Positions 39,216-47,860 of a stretch of 54,359 nt of DNA are shown piece after piece. The DNA comes from Deltaproteobacteria bacterium (GTDB lineage Bacteria; Myxococcota_A; Polyangia; Haliangiales; Haliangiaceae), in NCBI GenBank assembly GCA_021413675.1, contig JAIOQA010000058.1:1-54359 (forward strand). The letters run 5' to 3'. Each line of letters opens with the position of its first letter. Position 1 is the stretch's first letter. Made by a program: the position numbers and the translations under genes. The notes below the pieces were generated by a model. It ran no database searches. It worked only from the letters and a program-made list of their open reading frames with translations, and was not told the origin of the DNA.

Positions 39216-40430
39216 CTACTTAAATAGCGGCAGCTGGGCGGTCGGACGGCCGGGTGGGCGGAATTGCGCGGTGTCGAGCGCGGGCCGGGTCCGGTTCAGT
39301 CCCAGCCGGGCGGCAGCGACCTGGAAGCGCTGCTCGATCAAGGTCGCGTACGCGCCGGTGCCGCGCATGCGGGTGCCGAACTGCGATTGATAGAGCTCGC
39401 CACCGCGGGTGTCGCGGATGAGCGACAGCACGCGGTCGGCGCGATCGGGGAAGTGGGCCTGGAGCCACTCGGCGAACAGGTCCTTGATCTCGAGCGGCAG
39501 GCGCACGAGGATCCAGCCGGCCCAGCGCGCGCCCGCGGCGTGCGCGGCCTCGAGGATCGCCTCGAGCTCGCCGTCGTTGATCGCGGGGATCATCGGCGAG
39601 GCCAGCACCCCGACCGGGACGCCAGCGTCGGTGAGGCGGCGGATCGCGTCGAGCCGGCGGGCCGGGCGCGACGCCCGCGGCTCCATCACGCCGGCCAGGC
39701 GCGGGTCGAGGGTGGTGACGCTGACGAAGACGTTGGCGAGGCGCTTGGCGGCCATCGGCGCGAGCAGATCGAGATCGCGGGTGACCAGCGCGTTCTTGGT
39801 GACGATGCCGACCGGGTGATCATGGTCGCGCAGCACCTCGAGGATCGCGCGGGTGATGCCGAGTTTGCGCTCGGTCGGCTGGTACGGATCGGTGTTGGCG
39901 CCCAGCGCGATCATCTCGCAGCGGTAGCCGCGCGCGCCCAGCTCCTTGCGGAGCGCGGCGGGCGCGTCGGGCTTGGCGGTGATGCGGGTCTCGAAGTCGA
40001 GGCCGGGCGACAGCCCGAGGTAGGCGTGGGTCGGGCGCGCGAAGCAGTAGATGCAGCCGTGCTCGCAGCCCTTGTAGGGATTGATCGAGCGATCGAACGG
40101 GACATCGGGCGAGTCGTTGGTCGCGATGATCGTGCGGGTCTGCTCGCTGGTGATGATCGTGTCGGTGCGCGGCGCGGGATCTTCGACGAGGTCCTCGTCG
40201 GGCGAGGCCGATGCCGACGCGGTCGCGCCCCAGCCGTCGTCGAAGCTGACCCGCTGGGTGCGCTCGAACCGGCCGCTGGCGTTGGACACGGCGCCGCGGC
40301 CGCGCTCGGCCGGACGGCGCGCGTCGCCGACGAACGCCGGGCCCGGCGCGTCGACGAGATCATCGACGGGGAGGTCGGCGTCGCGCTCGACCCGCGGCTC
40401 GCGATCGCGCGGCTCGCGATCGCGGCTCAT
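39216..40430 (-). CDS. Radical SAM protein, spore-photoproduct-lyase-like (PA0069 family)
   Basis: About 404 residues. The radical SAM triad is CEHGCIYC near residue 125, preceded by SINPYKG, a phrase typical of the PA0069/Rv2578c group; later landmarks are GANTDPYQPTER and IVTKNALVTRD, and LASPMIPAINDGE. The family is of unknown substrate. The N-terminal ~90 residues are charged and partly disordered (FERTQRVSFDDGWG is the conserved element). ATG 40430 overlaps the reductase stop by ATGA; a longer start at 40451 would overlap by 25 bases. Confidence 0.88.
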   Translation of the reverse strand: MSRDREPRDREPRVERDADLPVDDLVDAPGPAFVGDARRPAERGRGAVSNASGRFERTQRVSFDDGWGATASASASPDEDLVEDPAPRTDTIITSEQTRTIIATNDSPDVPFDRSINPYKGCEHGCIYCFARPTHAYLGLSPGLDFETRITAKPDAPAALRKELGARGYRCEMIALGANTDPYQPTERKLGITRAILEVLRDHDHPVGIVTKNALVTRDLDLLAPMAAKRLANVFVSVTTLDPRLAGVMEPRASRPARRLDAIRRLTDAGVPVGVLASPMIPAINDGELEAILEAAHAAGARWAGWILVRLPLEIKDLFAEWLQAHFPDRADRVLSLIRDTRGGELYQSQFGTRMRGTGAYATLIEQRFQVAAARLGLNRTRPALDTAQFRPPGRPTAQLPLFK

Positions 40431-41476
40431 CCGGTCTGCATCTCTGGCCACGCGTGGGCCGCCAGCGCCTCCATCACGCGCGCGCCGAGCGGCGGCGCGC
40501 TGGCTGCGGCGATCGCTGCGTCGACATGATCGCGGCTGGCGGCGCCGACCGCGAACGCGCTGATCGCGGGCGGCGTGAGCGCGAACCGCAGCGCCAGCTC
40601 GGGCACATTGCTGGCCTCGATGCGCGCCTCCTTCTCGCGGCGATCGCGCTCGGCCTGCTCGAGCGCCTCGCGCGCCGCGTCCGACGAGCGCGCCGCCGGC
40701 GGCGCGTCGGAGGTCAGCGCGCTGAGCTTCGCGACCCGCGGCGCGGCGGCCGCGAGCAACGCCGGCGGCAGCGCCTCGCGGCGGGCGTCGCCCGGGCGGA
40801 ACTCGACCTTCGCGCCGAAGTCGCCGCCGAGCAGCCCGCCCGCGAGCGGCCGGATCGCGATGAGGCCGACCTTGCGCTCGGTGGCCTTCGCGAACAGCGC
40901 CTCACCCTCGGCGCGCGCGAAGACGTTGTAGGGCACGGCGATCGTCGCGATCGCCGGCTCGTCCGCGATCCGGACAGCCGGTCCGCCGCCCGCGACCACG
41001 CCCCAGTGCAGCACCTTGCCCTGCCAGACCAGCTCCGCCAGGTAGGTCGCGAGCTCCGGCCAGGTCTCGTCGTCGAGCCAGTCGTCGTGCCAGAGCCCGA
41101 GCTGGGCGATCGGGATGATCTCGAGGCGGGTCGCGATCAGCGCGGCCTCGACCGCGGCCTTGAGATAGACCGGCGTGAACACCCGGCGCAGCATCAGGTT
41201 GCCATCGGGGGTGCGCAGCTCGTTGAGCGCCGGGATGCGGATCGCGACCGCGACCTGCTCGCGCAGCCGCAGCTCGCGCACGACCTCGCCGATGCGGCCG
41301 AGCGCGCCGACGCCGCCGTGGCCGTGCTCGACCAGGCGCACGCCGCGCTCGAGCGCGTGGAACAGCGCGCGCTGCGCGAGGTGGGCGTCGCGCCCGGGCC
41401 CGCCGCCGAGCGCGGTCGCGCCGACGCCGGCGCCGCCGATGGAGTAGCCGGTGCGACCGAGCGGGCGAGGTTCCAT
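40427..41476 (-). CDS. Aldo/keto reductase-family protein, degenerate active site
   Basis: A 349-residue TIM-barrel protein with the N-terminal signature MEPRPLGRTGYSIGGAGVG and C-terminal PAISAFAVGAAS of aldo/keto reductases. The usual GxxxxDTAxxYG motif reads VRLVEHGHGGVG here, so the catalytic Asp and Tyr are lost, and the catalytic Lys strand (normally a TK motif) is IRIPALNE. His is still present in GLWHDDW. It may be a non-catalytic relative. It is coupled to the radical SAM gene by a 4-base overlap, which suggests a shared role. Confidence 0.75.
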   Translation of the reverse strand: MEPRPLGRTGYSIGGAGVGATALGGGPGRDAHLAQRALFHALERGVRLVEHGHGGVGALGRIGEVVRELRLREQVAVAIRIPALNELRTPDGNLMLRRVFTPVYLKAAVEAALIATRLEIIPIAQLGLWHDDWLDDETWPELATYLAELVWQGKVLHWGVVAGGGPAVRIADEPAIATIAVPYNVFARAEGEALFAKATERKVGLIAIRPLAGGLLGGDFGAKVEFRPGDARREALPPALLAAAAPRVAKLSALTSDAPPAARSSDAAREALEQAERDRREKEARIEASNVPELALRFALTPPAISAFAVGAASRDHVDAAIAAASAPPLGARVMEALAAHAWPEMQTG

Positions 41477-41542
41477 GCGCGGGAGGGTACCGCGCCCGGG
41501 CGTGATGGACAGGCCGGGATCGGCCCGCGTTCGCGCGCGCGG

Positions 41543-42178
41543 TCAGCGCCTGGCGGCGCCCGCTTGCTCGCGCCTGTACAGCGGGACCTCCTCGGCCAGC
41601 GCGCGGGCCACGCTCGGGCGCGCGCGCAGCCGGGTGACGTACGCGCGCAGCGCCGGCCAGTCGCCGAGATCGATCGGCGTCGCGGCCGTCCACGTCAGCA
41701 CGGTCACCAGGTAGGCATCGGCGACCGAGAAGCGATCGAGGAGGAACTCGCGATCCGCGAGGTGCCGCTCGAGCACCTCGAGCCGCGCGCGGCTATGGGC
41801 CAGCGCGTAGGCCTTGACCTCGGCGGGCGCGGTCTTGCTCAGGAGCGCCTTGAACACCGCCTGGTGCAGCTCGGTGCCGATGAAGCACAGCCACTGCTGC
41901 AGCTGCGCCAGCGCGAAGCCGTCGACCGGCGCGAGCTGGGCCGCGGGCAGGTGGCGGGCGAGGTACTGCAGGATCGCGGCGTTCTCGGTCAGCAGCTCGC
42001 CGGCGTCGGTGCGCAGGGTCGGGACCAGGCCGAGCGGGTTGATCGCGCGAAAGTCATCGCCGGCGGCGGTGCGCTTGGTCGCGGCGTCGACCTCGATGAA
42101 CGCCGCGGTGGCGCCGGCGTCGTAGAGCGCGATGCGGCTCGCCATCGAGCACGAGAGCGGGGAGAAGTAGAGTTCCAC
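41543..42178 (-). CDS. Glutathione S-transferase
   Basis: A 211-residue GST with thioredoxin-like N-terminal domain (ELYFSPLSCSMASRIALYDAG, active-site Ser/Cys near residue 10; NPLGLVPTLRTD; LTENAAILQYLA) and an all-helical C-terminal domain (FLLDRFSVADAYLVTVLTWT). GST enzymes conjugate glutathione to electrophiles. The start is GTG 42178, with GGAGG five bases upstream. It is divergent from a LysR gene, across a perfect operator-like palindrome, so it is probably the target of that regulator. Confidence 0.9.
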   Translation of the reverse strand: MELYFSPLSCSMASRIALYDAGATAAFIEVDAATKRTAAGDDFRAINPLGLVPTLRTDAGELLTENAAILQYLARHLPAAQLAPVDGFALAQLQQWLCFIGTELHQAVFKALLSKTAPAEVKAYALAHSRARLEVLERHLADREFLLDRFSVADAYLVTVLTWTAATPIDLGDWPALRAYVTRLRARPSVARALAEEVPLYRREQAGAARR

Positions 42179-42222
42179 GAGAGCCTCCAGGGGTGTGCGC
42201 TGACCTTCGCGCGCGCCCCGCG

Positions 42223-42237
42223 ATGCGTCCAACGCAT
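42223..42237. promoter_or_regulatory. Perfect LysR-type operator candidate
   Basis: ATGCGT-CCA-ACGCAT (42223-42237) is a perfect inverted repeat of the form T-N11-A (T42224 to A42236), the consensus LysR-family box. It is midway between the divergent GST and lysR starts. ATA-GTTCG-TAT (42236-42246) follows at once and could be the second, activation half-site. Confidence 0.65.
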
Positions 42238-42257
42238 AGTTCGTATAGGCTCGATGT

Positions 42258-43196
42258 GTGAGTCGCATCGAGGACCTGCCCGCGCCGCGCCTCGAGGCGC
42301 GCGATCTGCGGGTCGTGCTCGCGCTGGCCGCCGCCGGCTCGACCGCGCGGGCCGCGGCGACCCTGCACCTGACCCAGCCGGCGGTGAGCCGCGCGCTGCT
42401 CGCGATCGAGGCCCGGCTCGGCGCGCGGCTGTTCGACCGGGTGCCCGGCGGGCTGGCGCTGACCGACGTCGGCCGCCGGTTCGTGGCCGGCGCGCCGCGG
42501 CTGCTCGCCGATCTCGCCGACTTCGAGCGGCAGGTGATCGCCCCCGGCCCCGTGGTGCAGGTCCGGCTGGTGTGCGAGTGCTACACCGCGTACCACTGGC
42601 TGCCGACGGCGCTGGTGGCGCTGCGCGCGGACCTGCCCGGGATCGAGATCGAGCTCGCGATCGAGCACAGCGGCGATCCGATCGCGGCGATGGCGGCGGA
42701 CGAGGTCGACGTCGCGCTCGTGACCGGCGCGACCGTGCCGCGCACGCTGCGCGAGGCGCCGCTGTTCGGCGACGAGATCGTGTTCGTCGTGGCCGCGGAC
42801 CACCCGCTGGCGCGGCGCCCCGCCGTCACCGCCGCCGATCTCCGGACGCACGTGCTCCTGACCTCGAGCCGGCCGGGCCCCGAGCGCCAGGCGTTCGTCA
42901 AGCGCGCGTTCGGGCGAGCGCGCCCGCAGGTTCGCATCCAGTTCGTGCCGCTGACCGAGGCGTGCCTCGATCTCGCCCGCGCCGGCCAGGGCGTGGCGGT
43001 GCTGTCGGAGTGGATCGCGCGCCCGCACCTCGGGCACGGCGAGCTGGTCGCGCGCTCGTTCGGGCCAAGGCCGATGGTCCGGCCCTGGCGCATGGCCTGG
43101 CGGCCGCCGTTCGAGGGCGTGGCCCAGCGGTTGCGCACGGCGCTGCAGGGCCAGGTCGGCGGCGCGCGCCTCGGTCGGCTCGCGGCCGCGCGATAG
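42258..43196 (+). CDS. LysR-family transcriptional regulator
   Basis: A 312-residue regulator: winged helix-turn-helix at residues ~15-75 (ARAAATLHLTQPAVSRALLAIEARLGARLFDR), then the periplasmic-binding-protein-like effector domain (VRLVCECYTAYHWLPTAL, IFVVAADHPLARR-like segment). The start is GTG 42258 in GTGAGTCGC, shown by alignment with the expected N-terminus. It is divergent from a GST gene, so the effector may be an electrophile or GST product. Confidence 0.92.
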   Translation: MSRIEDLPAPRLEARDLRVVLALAAAGSTARAAATLHLTQPAVSRALLAIEARLGARLFDRVPGGLALTDVGRRFVAGAPRLLADLADFERQVIAPGPVVQVRLVCECYTAYHWLPTALVALRADLPGIEIELAIEHSGDPIAAMAADEVDVALVTGATVPRTLREAPLFGDEIVFVVAADHPLARRPAVTAADLRTHVLLTSSRPGPERQAFVKRAFGRARPQVRIQFVPLTEACLDLARAGQGVAVLSEWIARPHLGHGELVARSFGPRPMVRPWRMAWRPPFEGVAQRLRTALQGQVGGARLGRLAAAR

Positions 43197-43233
43197 CCGC
43201 CGATCGTCGCCGGGGCTCTGATAGCCTCCCGGG

Positions 43234-44100
43234 ATGGCGCATCGCCCTCGGCTGCTGGTCGCGCTGCTGGTCGCGGGCTGCGGCAACTCACCCACGCTCA
43301 TCGACAGCGGCGCGGCCGGCGACGGCGCGATCGCGGTGGACGCGCCCGGCGGCAGCGCGAGCGCTGGTTGTGGCCGCGCGCCCGGCGTGGGTTACGAGGT
43401 GCGGACCGTGACGATCGACGGCGTCGCGCGCAGCTTCGGCGTGCGCATCCCCGAGGGCGCGACCGCGACCGATCCGCTGCCGCTGGTGTTCGTGTTCCAC
43501 CACCGCGACGGCACGATCGACGCGGCGCGGGCCTACGGCATCGAGGAGGCCGTGGCCGCCGCCGGGGATCGCGCGATCGTCGTCTACCCGCAGGCCCTGG
43601 CCTATCCCGGCGAGGGCGCGGTCGGCTGGGAGATCGGCTGCGGCAACTACGACAGCCGCTTCGCCGACGCGATCTACGATCAGATCCTCGCCGATCACTG
43701 CGTCGACACCCGCCGCGTGTTCGCGACCGGCTTCAGCTGGGGCGCCGACATGACGATCGCCTACGGCTGCTGCCGCAGCGATCGGATCCGCGCGATCGCG
43801 CCGAGCTCGGGCACCGCGTGGGGCGACTGGCGCGCGGCGTGCCCGACCCACGCGCCGGCGCTGCGCATCACGATCGGCGACGTCGACGGCAACTACCCGG
43901 TCGCCGACGTCGACGCGGTCGCCGACCACTTCCGCGCACGCAACGGCTGCGCCGCGACCCGCTCGCCCGTCGAGCCGGCGCCATGCGAGGCCAGCGACGG
44001 CTGCAGCGCGCCCGTCGTCGAGTGCGTCTACCCGGGGATGGGCCACCAGATTCCGCCCGACGGCGCCGCCCACATCTGGGCGTTCTTCCGCGCGTTCTGA
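43234..44100 (+). CDS. Secreted esterase, LpqC / PHB-depolymerase-like lipoprotein
   Basis: A 288-residue lipoprotein (signal to LLVAGC near residue 16) of the polyhydroxybutyrate depolymerase/feruloyl esterase group. It has LPLVFVFHHRDG (oxyanion side), nucleophile Ser in GFSWGADM near residue 170, Asp in GDVDGNYPV and catalytic His in YPGMGHQIP. Eight or more Cys in the mature part may form disulfides. It is close behind lysR (37 bases) but unlikely to share a substrate. Confidence 0.82.
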   Translation: MAHRPRLLVALLVAGCGNSPTLIDSGAAGDGAIAVDAPGGSASAGCGRAPGVGYEVRTVTIDGVARSFGVRIPEGATATDPLPLVFVFHHRDGTIDAARAYGIEEAVAAAGDRAIVVYPQALAYPGEGAVGWEIGCGNYDSRFADAIYDQILADHCVDTRRVFATGFSWGADMTIAYGCCRSDRIRAIAPSSGTAWGDWRAACPTHAPALRITIGDVDGNYPVADVDAVADHFRARNGCAATRSPVEPAPCEASDGCSAPVVECVYPGMGHQIPPDGAAHIWAFFRAF

Positions 44101-44103
44101 CTC

Positions 44104-44121
44104 GCGTGCGCGCTTGCACGC
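44104..44121 (+). terminator. Small stem-loop after the esterase
   Basis: GCGTGC-GCGCTT-GCACGC (44104-44121) is a six-base-pair stem with a six-base loop, four bases after the esterase stop. It is short, but well placed to end the upstream gene before the molybdenum hydroxylase operon. Confidence 0.35.
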
Positions 44122-44148
44122 GTCCGCCACCTTCTATACAGAGGACGG

Positions 44149-46413
44149 ATGGACTCAGGGACCGCGTCTGCGTCGCGGCGCGTCACGTCGGAGGCGGTCG
44201 GCACCTCGCTGCCGCGCGTCGACGGGATCGCCAAGGTCACGGGTCGAGCGCGCTACCTCGATGACCTCGACGCCGTCGGCGCGTGGCACGGCGTGACCGT
44301 GCGCTCGACGATCCCGCACGGGATCCTCGACGGGCTCGATCGCGATCCGGCGTTCGACTGGACCGACATCGTCGTGGTCACCGCCGCCGACATCCCGGGC
44401 CAGAACGTCATCACGCTGATCGAGCTCGACCAGCCGGCGCTGGTGCCGGTCGGCGGCACGATCCGCCACGTCGACGAGGCAATCGCGCTGGTCGCGGCGC
44501 CGACCCGGGCCCGGGCGTTCGCGGCGGCGCGCGCGATCACCGCGCGGGTCACGCCGCTCGTGCCGGTGCTCAGCATCGAGGACGCGCTGACCGGGCCGAT
44601 CCAGCTGCACGGCGCCGACAACGTCTTCAAGCGCTTCGCGATCCGCAAGGGCCACGCGACCGACGGCGAGATCGAGGCGGCGCTCGCGGCGTCGGCGCAC
44701 GTGATCGACAGCGTCTACCGCACCAGCCCGCAGGAGCAGATGTACATCGAGCCGCAGGCGATGATGGCCGAGTGGCGCGAGGGCGCCTGCCACGTCACCG
44801 GCTCGATGCAGTGCCCGTACTACGTGCACAAGGCGATGAAGCCGCTCCTCGATCTGCACGCCGAGGACGTGATCATCAGCCAGACCGTCACCGGCGGCGG
44901 CTTCGGCGGCAAGGAGGAGTACCCGTCGATGATCGCGGCCCACGCCGCCCTGCTCGCGAAGGTCGCGCAGCGGCCGGTGAAGATCGTCTACGACCGCGAC
45001 GAGGACATCGCCGCGACCACCAAGCGCCACCCGGCGCTCATCCGCCACCGGCTCGGGCTCGACGCGCTCGGCAACCCGACGGTGATCGACGTCGACGTCG
45101 TCATGGACGGCGGCGCGTACGCGACCCTGTCGGCGGTCGTGCTGTCGCGCGGTGTGCTGCACGCGGCCGGGCCGTACAAGTGCCCGGTCGTGCGCATCGT
45201 CGGGCGCGTGGTCGCGACCAACCATCCGCCCCACGGCGCGTTCCGCGGCTTCGGCGCGCCGCAGACCACGTTCGCCTACGAGCGACAGATCGAGAAGGCC
45301 GCGCGGCTCATGGGCGCCGATCCGCTGGCGTATCGCCGCCGCCACGCGCTGCGCGCCGGCGACACCACCGCGACCAGCCAGGTGCTGGGCTACAGCGTCG
45401 CGACCGACGAGGTCCTCGACGCGATCGAGCAGTGCGCGGGCACCCCGCCGGTGCGCGATGGCGTGAACGCGAGCGGCGCGCCGGTCAAGCGCGGCCGCGG
45501 CGTGTGCTTCTACTTCCACGGCGCGGGCTTCACCGGCTCGGGCGAGCAGCGGCTCGCGGGCCGCGCGACGGTCGCGCTCGCCGCCGGCGGTCGCTTCGAG
45601 GTCCGCGCCAGCTCGACCGACATCGGCCAGGGCGCGATCACGATCTTCACGCAGCTCGCCGCCGACGGCCTCGGCGTCGACGCCTCGCGCATCGACGTCA
45701 TCGATCCGAACACCGCGCGCGTGCCCGACAGCGGTCCGACGGTCGCGAGCCGCACCTGCATGGTGGTCGGTGGGTTGGTCGAGGCCGGCGCGAAGCTCAT
45801 CGCGGCGCGCATCCGCGCGTGGGCCGAGTCGGTCGGGCGCGCGGGCTCGATCGAGGATCTCGCCGACGACGCGTTCGGCGCGCTCGGCCCGATCGCCGAG
45901 ACCACGCAGTACACGCCGCCGCCGGGCATCGCCTGGGACGACGCGACCTACACCGGCGCGGCGTACCCGGTGTTCGGCTGGGCCGCGTGCCTGGTCGACG
46001 TCGCGGTCGACCTCGACACCTACGAGGTCGCGATCGAGCGCTGCGTGCAGGCGGTCGATGTCGGCAAGGCGATCAACCCGGCGATCGTGAAGGGCCAGAT
46101 CGAGGGCGGCACGCTGCAGGCGCTGGGCTGGGCCGTGCTCGAGAACGTGGTCTACAAGAACGGCAAGGTCGCCAACGCGACGATGACCAACTGCATCGTT
46201 CCGACCTTCGCCGACGCGCCCGAGCTCGAGACGATCATCGTCGAGGTGCCGTATCCGTTCGGGCCGCACGGCGCCAAGGGCGTGGGCGAGATCCCGATGG
46301 ACGGTCCGGCGGCGGCGGTCGCGAACGCGGTCGCCCTTGCGCTCGGCGTGGAGTTCGACGAGCTGCCGATCTCTCCCGAAGTTGTCGCGCAGCGTCTCGG
46401 AGGTCAGTCGTGA
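44149..46413 (+). CDS. Molybdenum hydroxylase, molybdopterin-binding large subunit (xanthine dehydrogenase family)
   Basis: A 754-residue subunit that holds the molybdopterin-cytosine or -guanine cofactor. Signatures are VDGIAKVTGRARYLDD at the N-terminus, GGGFGGKEEYPS near residue 250, GAFRGFGAPQTTFAYE near 365, and the catalytic Glu in GAKGVGEIPMDGPAAA near the C-terminus. It lacks the CoxL AYxCSFR motif, so it is not a form-I CO dehydrogenase. The set fits xanthine/hypoxanthine or N-heterocycle oxidation. The three genes 44149-47740 overlap by 4 bases each and encode one enzyme. Confidence 0.92.
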   Translation: MDSGTASASRRVTSEAVGTSLPRVDGIAKVTGRARYLDDLDAVGAWHGVTVRSTIPHGILDGLDRDPAFDWTDIVVVTAADIPGQNVITLIELDQPALVPVGGTIRHVDEAIALVAAPTRARAFAAARAITARVTPLVPVLSIEDALTGPIQLHGADNVFKRFAIRKGHATDGEIEAALAASAHVIDSVYRTSPQEQMYIEPQAMMAEWREGACHVTGSMQCPYYVHKAMKPLLDLHAEDVIISQTVTGGGFGGKEEYPSMIAAHAALLAKVAQRPVKIVYDRDEDIAATTKRHPALIRHRLGLDALGNPTVIDVDVVMDGGAYATLSAVVLSRGVLHAAGPYKCPVVRIVGRVVATNHPPHGAFRGFGAPQTTFAYERQIEKAARLMGADPLAYRRRHALRAGDTTATSQVLGYSVATDEVLDAIEQCAGTPPVRDGVNASGAPVKRGRGVCFYFHGAGFTGSGEQRLAGRATVALAAGGRFEVRASSTDIGQGAITIFTQLAADGLGVDASRIDVIDPNTARVPDSGPTVASRTCMVVGGLVEAGAKLIAARIRAWAESVGRAGSIEDLADDAFGALGPIAETTQYTPPPGIAWDDATYTGAAYPVFGWAACLVDVAVDLDTYEVAIERCVQAVDVGKAINPAIVKGQIEGGTLQALGWAVLENVVYKNGKVANATMTNCIVPTFADAPELETIIVEVPYPFGPHGAKGVGEIPMDGPAAAVANAVALALGVEFDELPISPEVVAQRLGGQS

Positions 46414-46907
46414 TCGAGCTCGAGGTCAACGGAACCACCTGCGCAGTCGAGGCGTCGCCGTGGAAGCGGCTGCTCGATGTCGTGCGCGAGGATCTGCGCC
46501 TGACCGGCACCAAGGAGGGATGCGGCGAGGGCGAGTGCGGTGCGTGCACCGTGCTGCTCGACGGCGAGCCGGTGAACTCGTGCCTGGTCGCGATCGGCCA
46601 GTGCGGCGGGCGCACGGTCGTCACCGTCGAGGGTCTCGCGACCCACGGTGCGGGTGGCGAGATCCTGCACGCGGTGCAGGCGGCGCTGGTCGCGCGCGGT
46701 GGCGCGCAGTGCGGCATCTGCACGCCGGGCATCGCGGTGTGCGCGGCGCACCTCGTGGACCGCGGCCTGGTCGACGGTGACCAGGCGCGCGCCCGGGTCC
46801 GCGAGCTGCTCAGCGGCAACATCTGTCGCTGCACCGGCTACCAGCTGATCGTCGATGCGGTGGTCGAGGCCGCGCAGGTCGTGCACGCGCGCGGAGGTGC
46901 GCGATGA
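46410..46907 (+). CDS. Molybdenum hydroxylase, 2Fe-2S subunit
   Basis: A 165-residue protein with two [2Fe-2S] domains: plant-type CGEGECGAC...C (about residue 38-60) and the helical CGIC...CRC (about 103-140). It passes electrons from the Mo subunit to the FAD subunit. The start is GTG 46410, overlapping the large subunit's stop (GTGA) and preceded by GGAGG. Confidence 0.93.
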   Translation: MIELEVNGTTCAVEASPWKRLLDVVREDLRLTGTKEGCGEGECGACTVLLDGEPVNSCLVAIGQCGGRTVVTVEGLATHGAGGEILHAVQAALVARGGAQCGICTPGIAVCAAHLVDRGLVDGDQARARVRELLSGNICRCTGYQLIVDAVVEAAQVVHARGGAR

Positions 46908-47740
46908 CCGCGTACGTCCGGCCCGCGGACCTCGCCGAGGCCACGCGCGTCCTCGCCGATCATCCCGCCTGGATGATCCTCGCCGGCGGCACGGATCTGA
47001 TGGTCCACGCCCAGCACCAGCCGGTGCCGGTCGGCATCCTCGATCTGTGGCGGCTGCCCGGGCTCGGCGGCATCGACGCGCGCCAGCGAGACGATCGATC
47101 GTGGCTGCGCCTCGGCGCCGGCACGACCTGGCGCGAGGTCATCGCCGACGCGCGCGTCCAGCACGCGCTGCCCAACCTGGTCGCCGCGGCGCGCGAGATC
47201 GGCGCGCTGCAGATCCAGGCGCGCGGCACGATCGGCGGCAACCTCGGCACGTCGTCGCCGGTCGGCGACAGCCTGCCGGTGTGGCTCGCGCTCGGCGCCG
47301 AGATCGAGCTGCGCTCGGTGCACGGCACGCGCACCGTGCCCTATGCCGACTACTGCACCGGCTATCGCAAGACCGCGCGCGGGGTCGAGGAGCTGATCAC
47401 CGCGGTGTGGGCGCCGGTGCCCGCGACCGGCACGCGCCTGCACTGGCGCAAGGTCGGCACCCGCAAGGCGCAATCGATCTCGAAGGTGATGGCGGCGGCG
47501 GCGCTGGCCCTCGACGGCGACACGATCACCGCGGCCCGTATCGGCCTGGGCGCGGTCGCCGATCGCCCGATCCGCGCGACCGCGATCGAGGCCGCGCTGG
47601 TCGGCCGCCGCCTCGGCGACGACGCGATCGCGGCGGCGCGCGCGGCGCTGGCGATCGCGCCGATCACCGACGTGCGTTCGACCGCGGCCTATCGCCACGA
47701 CGTGGCCGCGAACCTGATCGCGCGGTTCGTCGCCGCATAG
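46904..47740 (+). CDS. Molybdenum hydroxylase, FAD-binding subunit
   Basis: A 278-residue protein with the FAD-binding motif AGGTDLMVHA near residue 27 and ARGTIGGNLGTSSPVGDSLP near residue 108. The C-terminal half is the CO-dehydrogenase flavoprotein C-terminal domain. It overlaps the Fe-S gene by ATGA and is the last gene of the operon. It delivers electrons to NAD+ or another acceptor. Confidence 0.93.
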   Translation: MTAYVRPADLAEATRVLADHPAWMILAGGTDLMVHAQHQPVPVGILDLWRLPGLGGIDARQRDDRSWLRLGAGTTWREVIADARVQHALPNLVAAAREIGALQIQARGTIGGNLGTSSPVGDSLPVWLALGAEIELRSVHGTRTVPYADYCTGYRKTARGVEELITAVWAPVPATGTRLHWRKVGTRKAQSISKVMAAAALALDGDTITAARIGLGAVADRPIRATAIEAALVGRRLGDDAIAAARAALAIAPITDVRSTAAYRHDVAANLIARFVAA

Positions 47741-47759
47741 GCGTCCACCGAAGGTTCCG

Positions 47760-47780
47760 GCCCCGGCCTTTCTCCGGGGC
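47760..47780 (+). terminator. Terminator-like stem-loop after the Mo-hydroxylase operon
   Basis: GCCCCGG (47760-47766) pairs with CCGGGGC (47774-47780) around a 7-base loop (CCTTTCT), 20 bases after the FAD subunit stop. It is a perfect 7-bp GC stem without a following T-run. Confidence 0.5.
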
Positions 47781-47860
47781 GCCGGGCACCGCATACTGCA
47801 GGCGTCGTATGTCGTGCGAGCGATCCCCGAGCCAGCCGCGCGTGATCGCGAGGGTCGCGC

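Noticed and set aside
44114-44140. A promoter (TTGCAC ... TATACA) upstream of the molybdenum hydroxylase operon
   Set aside because: The -35 has only three matches, the spacer is 15 bases, and the start of transcription would lie after the ribosome site GAGGA, so it does not work for the operon.
44155-46269. A 704-codon minus-strand frame opposite the molybdenum hydroxylase
   Set aside because: It is the shadow of a gene with all Mo-hydroxylase signatures and is compositionally abnormal.
44149-46413. Assignment as aerobic CO dehydrogenase large subunit (CoxL)
   Set aside because: The form-I active-site motif AYxCSFR is absent, and the GGGFGGKEE and GAFRGFGAPQ signatures are of the xanthine dehydrogenase type.
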